Positions 1-5,041 are shown, numbered from the stretch's first letter. The stretch is 6,061 bases of DNA from Clostridia bacterium (GCA_017458865.1 JAFSZW010000115.1:1-6061); one strand, 5' to 3'. A program made the numbers and translations. Notes: generated from the sequence alone by a model not told the origin.

Positions 1-420
1 CACGGCAACATCAAATCCGGTTCCGGAAATATTGATAAAGCTCTTCCCGTTAATCCGTCCGCAATCAACCATTACTGGCTGCCCGTCAAGCTGCCTCTGT
101 AGCGCTGCTATCGTGTCTTTGTTAAGCCTTAAAACCCTGGCAAAGTCATTGCCGGTGCCGGACGGCCCAATATACAACGGAACCTTTCCATCAACCGCCA
201 CTCCAACAACCTCGCTGAGCGTTCCATCACCACCCAGACAGACCAGCGCACTGCATCCATCCTTAAGCGCCAGTTTTGCCTGCACAGCCGGATCGCCCAC
301 ACCTATAGATGCATATAGCCGGCACTCAAGTTTCCGGTCCATGAGGACGGATGCTGCATTATTGGCCAGGTCATTTCCTTTTCCGCCCCCGGATACAGGG
401 TTGTAGATGATCCCGAACAC
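1..420 (-). CDS. Diacylglycerol/lipid kinase family protein (YegS/DagK-like), C-terminal part beyond window
   Basis: Cytoplasmic or membrane-associated kinase expected to phosphorylate diacylglycerol or a related lipid with ATP, for phospholipid recycling. The first 140 codons are present; relatives have about 300 residues, so the C-terminal half is missing at the left edge. Seen directly: NPVSGGGKG at residues 8-16, the nucleotide-binding GGDGT at 63-67, PSGTGNDFA at 86-94 and SGTGFDVA at 132-139, the ordered signatures of the diacylglycerol kinase catalytic domain. I chose the GTG at 420 because GGAGGA at 427-432 lies six bases before it, an in-frame TGA lies just upstream, and the protein then begins VFGIIYNP as relatives do. 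It follows trmB by 89 nt on the same strand and probably shares its transcript. The lipid substrate cannot be told from this half; a sphingoid or other lipid kinase of the same fold is possible. Confidence 0.9.
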   Translation of the reverse strand, partial: MFGIIYNPVSGGGKGNDLANNAASVLMDRKLECRLYASIGVGDPAVQAKLALKDGCSALVCLGGDGTLSEVVGVAVDGKVPLYIGPSGTGNDFARVLRLNKDTIAALQRQLDGQPVMVDCGRINGKSFINISGTGFDVAV

Positions 421-426
421 TGTCTG

Positions 427-432
427 TCCTCC
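427..432 (-). promoter_or_regulatory. Ribosome binding site fixing the GTG start of the lipid kinase
   Basis: GGAGGA on the minus strand, six bases before the GTG at 420. No ATG lies between the upstream in-frame TGA and this GTG, so this site decides the start. Confidence 0.75.
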
Positions 433-483
433 ATCAATCAGAATGAGGCATTTTCAACAGGCACCAATCTCACTGTCCAAACG

Positions 484-507
484 TCTGCATTCAACCGGGC
501 ATGCAGA
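484..507 (-). repeat. Inverted repeat in the trmB-lipid kinase gap
   Basis: TCTGCAT (484-490) and ATGCAGA (501-507) are perfect 7-base arms around a 10-base loop, just past the trmB stop codon. On the minus strand no U-run follows, so it is not a convincing terminator for trmB. It could be a processing or attenuating hairpin between the two genes, or chance. On the plus strand TTTT follows, but no plus-strand gene lies upstream to terminate. Confidence 0.35.
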
Positions 508-509
508 TT

Positions 510-1259
510 TTAGCTCCGCTCCGCCCTGCGGCGGCGCTCATTCTTCTCACGCCTGGATACTTCCTCTATCACGGCATCGTGCCTTGCCTGCCCGGCTGCA
601 TCAAGGGGATGCATGCGTGCAATGAGAAACTTGATCGGCACCCCCAGATCCCGGTACATCTGTTCATGCTCACTGATGTAATTCGGCGTAAAGTCCGACA
701 CTGCAAGATCGCGAATCAGTGTAACAGTCTCAAACCCGCTTTCCTCAAAGCACGGAAGAGATTCATCAAAGAGCGTATCATCATCCGTCTTAAACCAGAT
801 CTCCCCCGCCGGCGCCAGTGCATGCCGGTACTGCATCAACTGTCTGGTATGCGTCAGCCGCCGTTTCGCGTATTTCGGCCGTTTCGTCCACGGATTGCAG
901 AAATTGATGTAAATCCGTTCAATGCGGTCACCAGGTCCAAAGTATTCATCAAAGCGGGAAATATCGAAGCGTGAAAGGATGACGTTCCGGACTGGTGCCC
1001 CGTCATACAGACGTTCAACATTCCGTCTCGCGTCACCCAGAACATTTGACGTGATATCCACCGCAATAAAGTTCCGGTCCTGCTGATCATGCACCATCTG
1101 CGCAGTCGATACGCCTTTTCCGCATCCCAGTTCCACATACAGCGGCTGATCCACTGGAAATTTCGTCCGCCATATGCCTTTATACGACACAGGTTCGTCC
1201 GCGTAGTATGGACAAGCCGAAAGCTCCGGTTTTGCCCATTTCTTGGTGCGCATGTGCAT
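510..1259 (-). CDS. trmB: tRNA (guanine-N7-)-methyltransferase TrmB
   Basis: Cytoplasmic enzyme that transfers a methyl group from S-adenosylmethionine to N7 of G46 in the tRNA variable loop. With the ATG at 1259 the protein has 249 residues, a usual length. Visible features: SAM-binding VELGCGKG at about residues 42-49, the acidic VDI at 67-69, INFCNPWTK at 118-126 followed by KRRLTH (the counterpart of the family DPWPKxRHxKRR motif), FKTDDD at 156-161, and SEHEQMY at 196-202 where the family has T-x-Y/F-E. The tail is strongly basic (RREKNERRRR). An upstream ATG at 1280 has no ribosome binding site, whereas GGAG at 1267-1270 stands seven bases before 1259; relatives also begin M-R-x-R-K-K-K-W. 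An ATG at 1253 is another option. The gene has its own promoter and probably heads a unit with the lipid kinase. The substitutions in the DPWP motif are noted under findings. Confidence 0.93.
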   Translation of the reverse strand: MHMRTKKWAKPELSACPYYADEPVSYKGIWRTKFPVDQPLYVELGCGKGVSTAQMVHDQQDRNFIAVDITSNVLGDARRNVERLYDGAPVRNVILSRFDISRFDEYFGPGDRIERIYINFCNPWTKRPKYAKRRLTHTRQLMQYRHALAPAGEIWFKTDDDTLFDESLPCFEESGFETVTLIRDLAVSDFTPNYISEHEQMYRDLGVPIKFLIARMHPLDAAGQARHDAVIEEVSRREKNERRRRAERS

Positions 1260-1266
1260 GCCTGTT

Positions 1267-1270
1267 CTCC
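1267..1270 (-). promoter_or_regulatory. Ribosome binding site selecting the trmB start at 1259
   Basis: GGAG on the minus strand, seven bases before the ATG at 1259. It lies inside the reading frame that would extend from the ATG at 1280, which argues against that longer start. Confidence 0.6.
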
Positions 1271-1302
1271 ATTCTACCATCTGACACGTATGTTCATAGT
1301 CC

Positions 1303-1319
1303 TGAGACTCGGTGTCTCA
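1303..1319 (-). repeat. Short hairpin in the trmB leader
   Basis: TGAGAC and GTCTCA are perfect 6-base arms around a 5-base loop, extendable by two G-U pairs, about 45 bases upstream of the trmB start. No U-run follows, so it is not a terminator. Function unknown. Confidence 0.35.
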
Positions 1320-1324
1320 AAGCC

Positions 1325-1356
1325 TGTTTCATGCCATCTTCATTCCCGCCGAAACA
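1325..1356 (-). repeat. Inverted repeat in the trmB leader
   Basis: TGTTTC (1325-1330) and GAAACA (1351-1356) are perfect 6-base arms around 20 bases, directly upstream of the preceding hairpin in the transcript. A short-armed repeat like this can arise by chance; it matters only with its neighbours in the same leader. Confidence 0.25.
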
Positions 1357-1371
1357 CGCATGAGCAACCCT

Positions 1372-1397
1372 TTGAGTACTCAATCTGTCACGTACTC
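1372..1397. repeat. Palindrome TTGAGTACTCAA plus a second GTACTC copy
   Basis: Positions 1372-1383 form a perfect 12-base palindrome. GTACTC recurs at 1392-1397, 16 bases after its first copy at 1376-1381, so GAGTAC at 1374-1379 can also pair with the second copy. The site is about 45-65 bases downstream of the predicted trmB transcription start and could be an operator or an RNA switch element. No known regulator is recognised. Confidence 0.35.
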
Positions 1398-1411
1398 GCA
1401 TATGAAACATC

Positions 1412-1425
1412 CATGTCACATGTCA
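1412..1425. repeat. Tandem 7-base direct repeat near the trmB transcription start
   Basis: CATGTCA occurs twice in immediate succession (TGACATG twice on the minus strand), roughly 15-28 bases downstream of the predicted start. It could be paired half-sites for a DNA-binding protein or chance. Confidence 0.3.
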
Positions 1426-1445
1426 TATCGTTTTTACTTAATTGA

Positions 1446-1474
1446 ATTATATTGCATCATGTTGACGGATTCAA
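1446..1474 (-). promoter_or_regulatory. Sigma-A/sigma-70 type promoter for trmB
   Basis: On the minus strand TTGAAT (1474-1469) and a perfect TATAAT (1451-1446) are separated by 17 bases. Transcription would start near 1439, giving trmB a leader of about 180 nt. The upstream side is A/T-rich. It lies beyond the terminators of the binding-protein gene, as expected for an independent unit. Confidence 0.7.
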
Positions 1475-1498
1475 GTGTTCTTTCGATTTTTACGAAAT

Positions 1499-1525
1499 AA
1501 AAAGGCGAAGGCGTGAGACCCCCGC
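1499..1525 (-). terminator. Weak second Rho-independent terminator candidate
   Basis: On the minus strand GCGGGGG (1525-1519) can pair with CCTTCGC (1511-1505), a seven-pair stem with two G-U pairs and a 7-base loop. C then TTTTT, A and TTT follow. It lies about 45 bases beyond the strong terminator at 1571-1605 and could back it up, insulating trmB. The wobble pairs make it uncertain. Confidence 0.35.
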
Positions 1526-1570
1526 TACGCTATCAATATCCAGGCGTACATTCCATTTTACCGGAATACA

Positions 1571-1605
1571 CAAAAGAGGCTGCTGCGGAACTCCGCAACA
1601 GCCTC
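1571..1605 (-). terminator. Rho-independent terminator of the binding-protein gene
   Basis: Arms 1593-1605 and 1576-1588 form a 13-pair stem with one G-U pair and a 4-base loop. On the minus strand TTTT (1575-1572) follows. The stem begins ten bases after the stop codon of the binding-protein gene. No T-run follows on the plus strand, so it acts for the minus strand. Confidence 0.9.
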
Positions 1606-1615
1606 CTGAATCATA

Positions 1616-2383
1616 TTACTTGCCGATCTGGATCTGATCAACCCACTGCTGATAGAGTCCCTCAGCATTGATCTGATCAATGATCTCCTGGATCTTTGCC
1701 GTGAATGCTTCGTCACCCTTGACGGAGGCGATATAGTTGCCGCCTTCGAAATCAAACGCAAACTCAGCGATCTCAAGGTCGTCATTCTCGGCGAGAATGC
1801 TGTCATAAACCGTCTTCGGAACAGCAAGCGCATCCAGGCGTCCATTCTTAACCATGTTTACGCCATCCGGAATCTTGGTGACCAGCTCCAACGTTGCATC
1901 CTTGAGCTGCTCCTCGACCATGATCTGCTGATTGGTGCCGTTCTGAGCACCAACATGCTTGCCGGCAAATGCTTCAGGCGCATTGTAGGTTGCACCCTCG
2001 CCCTTGCGGACCAGCAGGCCCTGATCGCCTTCATTCCAGTAAATGCCGGTCAGTTCCATCGCATTGAGACGCTCCTCATCATAGGTCAGGCCAGCAATGC
2101 AAAGATCCACAGAGCCCTTGCCGACAGCTGCCAGACAGGCATCAAAAGCCATGGGCTGGATCTCAAGCTCAACGCCGAGCTGCTCAGCGATGTACTGCAT
2201 CATCAGCACGTCGGTGCCAACAGTATTGCCGGCATCATCAATATACTCATACGGCGGCCAGTCAGGGCTCGTTGCAACCGTAACCTTGCCGCGCTCGGCA
2301 ATCTCAGCCAGACGGTCTGCCATAGCAGCAGAAATGCCCATCATCATAACCAGTGCCAGAGCAAGCGCTATCCACTTTTTCAT
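1616..2383 (-). CDS. Amino acid ABC transporter substrate-binding protein (SBP family 3), secreted without lipid anchor
   Basis: Extracytoplasmic receptor that captures a solute and delivers it to an ABC permease, probably the one encoded at 5034-5699. It has 255 residues, usual for the family. The signal peptide is residues 1-22 (KK, hydrophobic core to about 17, then A-M-A before Asp23); there is no lipobox cysteine, the first Cys being residue 83. The mature part matches bacterial SBP family 3: ATSPDWPPYEY at 37-47, GTD at 56-58, AGLTYDEER at 97-105 with Arg105 in the place of the carboxylate-binding Arg, GAQNGT at 145-150 and NGRLDALAV at 180-188. The next residue is Pro189, where relatives such as GlnH and HisJ have the Asp that binds the ligand amino group. 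AGAGG seven bases before the ATG at 2383 supports the start. It is transcribed alone, divergently from the operon that holds the permease and ATPase. The ligand is not known. Confidence 0.92.
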   Translation of the reverse strand: MKKWIALALALVMMMGISAAMADRLAEIAERGKVTVATSPDWPPYEYIDDAGNTVGTDVLMMQYIAEQLGVELEIQPMAFDACLAAVGKGSVDLCIAGLTYDEERLNAMELTGIYWNEGDQGLLVRKGEGATYNAPEAFAGKHVGAQNGTNQQIMVEEQLKDATLELVTKIPDGVNMVKNGRLDALAVPKTVYDSILAENDDLEIAEFAFDFEGGNYIASVKGDEAFTAKIQEIIDQINAEGLYQQWVDQIQIGK

Positions 2384-2412
2384 TATAATACCTCTTTCTG
2401 ATTCTCAATTCC

Positions 2413-2430
2413 TGCCGGCTTTTGCCAGCA
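2413..2430 (-). other. Hairpin at the predicted 5' end of the binding-protein mRNA
   Basis: On the minus strand TGCTGGC (2430-2424) pairs with GCCGGCA (2419-2413) around AAAA: seven pairs, one G-U. The first base coincides with the predicted transcription start near 2430. No U-run follows. Such 5'-terminal hairpins are known to slow mRNA decay, which would suit a binding protein made in excess over its permease; that role is inferred. Confidence 0.5.
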
Positions 2431-2436
2431 AATGAG

Positions 2437-2465
2437 ATTGTACCGCAGTGTCCCCCCTTCGTCAA
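2437..2465 (-). promoter_or_regulatory. Promoter of the substrate-binding protein gene
   Basis: On the minus strand TTGACG (2465-2460) and TACAAT (2442-2437), each five of six to consensus, are separated by 17 bases. The predicted start near 2430 gives a 47-nt leader. The sequence upstream of the -35 box is A/T-rich and could act as an UP element. It should be a strong promoter. Confidence 0.75.
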
Positions 2466-2474
2466 GGCCATGAA

Positions 2475-2488
2475 TGTATAAAAATACG
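2475..2488. promoter_or_regulatory. Possible regulator site, loosely ARG-box-like
   Basis: TGTATAAAAATACG contains GTAT-AAAA-ATAC, a short palindrome whose layout resembles the ArgR/AhrC box (TGAAT, four A/T, ATTCA) with several mismatches. It is centred about 51 bases upstream of the predicted binding-protein transcription start. In A/T-rich DNA this match is weak. Confidence 0.2.
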
Positions 2489-2528
2489 GTTTTCATTAAC
2501 AAATTATTCAAAAACCACCCTTTGAATC

Positions 2529-2557
2529 TTGCAGGCATATCATGCTTGTGATAGAAT
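2529..2557 (+). promoter_or_regulatory. Promoter of the aminotransferase-transporter operon (extended -10)
   Basis: TAGAAT at 2552-2557 is preceded by TG one base upstream (2549-2550), an extended -10 element. TTGCAG at 2529-2534 gives a 17-base spacer but matches only three of six -35 bases. The start near 2564 gives a leader of about 184 nt. Confidence 0.55.
2532..2548. promoter_or_regulatory. Imperfect palindrome overlapping the operon promoter (candidate operator)
   Basis: CAGGCAT and ATGCTTG are 7-base arms with one mismatch around a 3-base centre. It overlaps the end of the -35 box and fills most of the spacer of the promoter at 2529-2557. A protein bound here would block RNA polymerase. 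No regulator is recognised. Confidence 0.35.
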
Positions 2558-2602
2558 AGCGTCGTTTGTGTACCGAATATCTTCTTATTTATTCTAAAGT
2601 TC

Positions 2603-2636
2603 CGTGTCTCTGACATCCCTCTGGATACACGACACG
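2603..2636 (+). other. Leader hairpin upstream of the aminotransferase gene
   Basis: CGTGTC (2603-2608) and GACACG (2631-2636) are perfect arms enclosing a smaller stem ATCC/GGAT (2615-2618 with 2623-2626, loop CTCT). The nested arrangement could fold in the long leader RNA. No terminator tract follows, so a classical attenuator is not evident. Confidence 0.35.
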
Positions 2637-2649
2637 TACTTCTATTGCT

Positions 2650-2682
2650 GCAGCTTTCCGCCATACAGAGAGCGTGGGCTGC
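2650..2682 (+). other. Second leader hairpin upstream of the aminotransferase gene
   Basis: GCAGC (2650-2654) can pair with GCTGC (2678-2682), with an inner CGC/GCG (2659-2661 with 2672-2674). The helix is interrupted and weak; listed because it lies next to the nested hairpin in the same leader. Confidence 0.25.
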
Positions 2683-2747
2683 GTCCATTATCATCCCATT
2701 ATTATCTGCCTTTATCCGGGCAATAGACATAGAAAGAAGGATAAGAC

Positions 2748-3926
2748 ATGCCTCAGTTATCCCACAGAGTTTCTACCTTTACTGATTCCGTCATCCGCCG
2801 CATGACACGTATCAGCGATGAAGTCGGCGCCATCAACCTGTCTCAGGGCTTTCCGGACTTTCCGCCGCCAAAGGCAATCACGGATCGCCTCAAGGCTGTC
2901 GCAGATGAGGGACCTCATCAGTATTCCGTCACCTTCGGTGCCGAGAACTTCCGCGCTGCCCTGGCCCGGAAGCAGGGCAAAGCCTATGGACGGACCATCA
3001 ATCCGAATACGGAAATCGTCGTTACGTGTGGCGGTACTGAAGCCATGATGAGTGCCATGATGACCGTCTGCAACCCCGGTGACAAGGTCATCGTCTTCTC
3101 ACCTTTCTATGAGAATTACGGTGCGGACGCAATCCTCTCCGGTGCAGATCCCATCTTTGTGCCTCTTAACCCGCCGACGTTCGACTATGACGCCAATGTC
3201 CTTGAGGAGGCTTTCCGCCAGCACCCCAAGGCGATTATCGTCTGCAACCCCAGCAACCCCAGCGGGAAGGTCTTTACCAGAGAAGAGCTCCTTGAAATCG
3301 GGCAGCTGTGCAATAAATATGATGCTTATCTCATCACGGATGAGGTTTACGAGCATATCGTATTTGATCCATACACCCACGTCTATGCCGGTGCGCTTCC
3401 TGAAATACGTGACCGGGTCATCTGCTGCTCCTCACTCTCCAAGACCTACTCCATTACCGGCTGGCGTCTTGGGTACCTCATCGGACCCGAGGATGTCATT
3501 GAAGGTGCCAAGAAAGTGCATGATTTCCTGACCGTAGGTGCGGCCGCTCCCCTCCAGGAGGCTGCTGTTGTCGGCCTTGAAATGCCGGACAGCTACTACC
3601 AGGATCTCAAAGAGATGTACACCAGGAAGCGGAACACCTTCCTCGCCGGACTGGATGAAATTGGTCTTGTTCATACGGTTCCACAGGGTTCCTACTTTGT
3701 CATGGTCGACATCAGCGAATTCCAGAAACCCGGCATGCGGTTCCACAACGAAAGCGACATGGCATTCTGCGAGTGGATGATCCGAAACATCGGTGTAGCC
3801 GCCGTACCTGGTTCCAGTTTCTTCCGTGAGCCCATCAACCATCTGATCCGTCTCCACTTTGCCCGCAGCGAAGAGACCCTGCTTGAATCCATAGAGAGGC
3901 TCTCCCGTCTGCCAAAGCTGCTGTGA
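2748..3926 (+). CDS. PLP-dependent class I/II aminotransferase (YbdL / kynurenine-glutamine transaminase-like)
   Basis: Cytoplasmic fold-type I enzyme that moves an amino group from an amino acid to a 2-oxo acid. It has 392 residues, usual for the family. Seen: NLSQGFPDF at 30-38, typical of the methionine (YbdL) and kynurenine/glutamine transaminase K group; CGGTEA at 94-99 in the PLP phosphate site; NPSNPSG at 167-173 with Asn170; TDEVYEH at 197-203 with Asp198 and Tyr201; SLSKTYSITGWR at 229-240 with the Schiff-base Lys232, which fits the class I attachment signature; and IRLHFA at 367-372 with the substrate-carboxylate Arg368. All expected catalytic residues are present. AAGGA six bases before the ATG sets the start. 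It is the first gene of the operon, eight bases before the dehydrogenase. In E. coli, ybdL also neighbours ybdH (hcxA), a homologue of that next gene. Substrate unproven: methionine, aromatic or other neutral amino acids are plausible; aspartate aminotransferase is a less likely label. Confidence 0.93.
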   Translation: MPQLSHRVSTFTDSVIRRMTRISDEVGAINLSQGFPDFPPPKAITDRLKAVADEGPHQYSVTFGAENFRAALARKQGKAYGRTINPNTEIVVTCGGTEAMMSAMMTVCNPGDKVIVFSPFYENYGADAILSGADPIFVPLNPPTFDYDANVLEEAFRQHPKAIIVCNPSNPSGKVFTREELLEIGQLCNKYDAYLITDEVYEHIVFDPYTHVYAGALPEIRDRVICCSSLSKTYSITGWRLGYLIGPEDVIEGAKKVHDFLTVGAAAPLQEAAVVGLEMPDSYYQDLKEMYTRKRNTFLAGLDEIGLVHTVPQGSYFVMVDISEFQKPGMRFHNESDMAFCEWMIRNIGVAAVPGSSFFREPINHLIRLHFARSEETLLESIERLSRLPKLL

Positions 3927-3928
3927 GG
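3925..3928 (+). promoter_or_regulatory. Ribosome binding site selecting the dehydrogenase start at 3935
   Basis: GAGG overlaps the aminotransferase stop codon and lies six bases before the ATG at 3935. The alternative GTG at 3923 has no such site and would overlap the stop. Confidence 0.65.
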
Positions 3929-3934
3929 CCTGCC

Positions 3935-5041
3935 ATGTATTTGACCAACCTTGTAAAGCTGCCGGCTTTCTGCATCGGTCCAGACGCGCTTTCGGAATTT
4001 CCGAAAGCCGCCGCAAACCTTGGCAAACGCTTCGCCGTCATCGGCGGAAAACAGGCCATGGCTGTCGGAATGCCAAAGCTTACGCGCATCCTGCAGCGGC
4101 TGCCGTTTGAATACTCTACTTACTGGTATGGAAAAGACTGCACACTTGAAAACGCAAAGATGCTGGCCAAAGAGTTGCCGCCCGTTGACTTCATCGTCGG
4201 GATGGGCGGTGGCAAAGCCATAGATACAGCCAAGCTGACTGCAGATCTCAAGGGGCTTCCGATCATTTCCATCCCGACACTCGTTTCCAACTGTGCCCCG
4301 ATTACAGCGCTTTCTGTTCTGTATACGAGCACCGGCGCCTTTGACTCGTTCCGCTTCTACAATGCCCCGCCTGCTTGCACGATCATCGACCTGTCGCTTG
4401 TCATGACCGCGCCGGCCGAGTATTTTCGTGCCGGCATCTGCGACGCCATGTCCAAATACCATGAGTCCACATTCTCCGCACGCAATGATGTCCTTGGCAC
4501 GTCCATGGACCACATGAGCTATCTTGGCATCACGCTTGCCAGGACATGCTGGGACCCGCTCAAAATGTTTGGCGAGCAGGCATTGCATGACTGGAAATTG
4601 CAGATCTGCAGCCCTGCCGTTGAGCTCTGTACACGAAGCATCATCATCAGCGCCGGACTCGTTTCCCTCCTGGCTGATGACAATTACAACTGTGCCGTTG
4701 CTCACAGCGTCTGCTACGGCCTGCAGTCCATTCCGCGCATCGAGCAGGAATTCCTGCACGGCGATCTGGTTGCTTACGGACTGCTGGTTCAGCTCTGCTT
4801 GGATGGTCAGCTTGAAGAAGCCGACTCGTTCAGGACCTTCCTCAAGTCTCTCGGCGTCAAAGTCACGCTGAGCGAAATGGGCATCCCCACGAGCAGTGCA
4901 TACCTCAATGATGTACTGGACATTGCTGTTTCCGGTCCGGATATGCAGCATATTCCCTATCCTGTAACCAAAGAGCAGCTGTATCAGGCGATGGAGCTGG
5001 TTGAATCGCTTCCATCCGAAAGGAGAGCATCCCTTGTTTGA
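3935..5041 (+). CDS. Iron-containing alcohol dehydrogenase family protein (glycerol dehydrogenase/HcxA-like)
   Basis: Cytoplasmic NAD(P)-dependent, metal-dependent oxidoreductase of 368 residues, the usual length for the GldA/YbdH group. Seen: IGGK at 36-39 in the N-terminal nucleotide-binding half; GMGGGKAIDTAK at 89-100, the GGGx-x-D-x-x-K cofactor motif; IPTLVSNCAPITALSV at 113-128; YFRAGICDAMSKYHE at 163-177 with metal-binding Asp170; AHSVCYG at 256-262 with His257; and LHGD at 274-277 with His275. The Asp/His/His set matches GldA spacing, so the metal site is intact. TLVSNCAP and AGICDAMSKYHE resemble YbdH (HcxA, a 2-hydroxycarboxylate dehydrogenase) at least as much as GldA. Placed directly after an aminotransferase and before an amino acid importer, it is more likely to reduce a 2-oxo acid than to oxidise glycerol; this is inference. 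The ATG at 3935 is supported by GAGG. Its end overlaps the permease start by eight bases. Confidence 0.88.
   Translation: MYLTNLVKLPAFCIGPDALSEFPKAAANLGKRFAVIGGKQAMAVGMPKLTRILQRLPFEYSTYWYGKDCTLENAKMLAKELPPVDFIVGMGGGKAIDTAKLTADLKGLPIISIPTLVSNCAPITALSVLYTSTGAFDSFRFYNAPPACTIIDLSLVMTAPAEYFRAGICDAMSKYHESTFSARNDVLGTSMDHMSYLGITLARTCWDPLKMFGEQALHDWKLQICSPAVELCTRSIIISAGLVSLLADDNYNCAVAHSVCYGLQSIPRIEQEFLHGDLVAYGLLVQLCLDGQLEEADSFRTFLKSLGVKVTLSEMGIPTSSAYLNDVLDIAVSGPDMQHIPYPVTKEQLYQAMELVESLPSERRASLV
5019..5025 (+). promoter_or_regulatory. Ribosome binding site selecting the TTG start of the permease
   Basis: AAAGGAG inside the end of the dehydrogenase gene, eight bases before the TTG at 5034. The earlier in-frame TTG at 5001 has no comparable site, and no ATG or GTG is near. 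Confidence 0.7.

Larger units (their letters stand above)
1281..1570. other. Intergenic region between the trmB leader and the binding-protein terminator
   Basis: No supported gene here on either strand. The plus-strand reading frames lack ribosome binding sites and recognisable families. Reading in the direction of trmB (minus strand), it holds a weak terminator-like hairpin (1499-1525), the trmB promoter (1446-1474) and a leader of about 180 nt with several short repeats, listed separately. A small inverted repeat TTTCG/CGAAA at 1481-1497 sits just upstream of the -35 box. Confidence 0.6.
2384..2747. other. Divergent control region between the binding-protein gene and the aminotransferase operon
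   Basis: 364 bases with no supported gene; a minus-strand frame across it has no family resemblance. It carries two outward promoters whose -35 boxes lie 63 bases apart (2466-2528), with A/T-rich sequence between them, so one regulator could control both units. The plus-strand leader has no internal ATG, so there is no ATG-started leader peptide. I saw no T-box, SAM or other familiar riboswitch core. Confidence 0.6.

Noticed and set aside
32..974. Plus-strand frames opposite the lipid kinase and trmB
   Set aside because: The minus-strand products carry clear lipid kinase and TrmB motifs; the plus-strand translations are low-information shadows.
1390..1428. Possible 12-codon leader peptide (MTCDMDVSYAST) in the trmB leader, minus strand
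   Set aside because: No ribosome binding site precedes it and it has no run of regulatory codons.
2383..2730. A 115-codon minus-strand frame across the divergent control region
   Set aside because: It covers the binding-protein promoter, its leader hairpin and the operon promoter, and its sequence resembles no protein family.
2564..2747. T-box or SAM riboswitch in the aminotransferase leader
   Set aside because: No T-box consensus, no SAM-I core and no terminator before the gene were found by eye.
1282..2812. Octamer GACACGTA at 1283-1290, 2631-2638 and 2804-2811
   Set aside because: Flanks are not conserved, one copy lies in coding sequence and the copies have no shared position relative to promoters; repeated octamers are expected by chance in 6 kb.
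3923..3934. GTG at 3923 as dehydrogenase start
   Set aside because: It has no ribosome binding site, while the ATG at 3935 has GAGG at good spacing.
3432..4016. A 194-codon minus-strand frame inside the aminotransferase
   Set aside because: Shadow of the real gene; no family resemblance and no reason to expect transcription.
3692..4951. A 419-codon open frame on the minus strand opposite the dehydrogenase and the aminotransferase end
   Set aside because: It mirrors two well-supported genes with intact catalytic motifs, has no recognisable domain and spans their junction; a codon-bias artefact.
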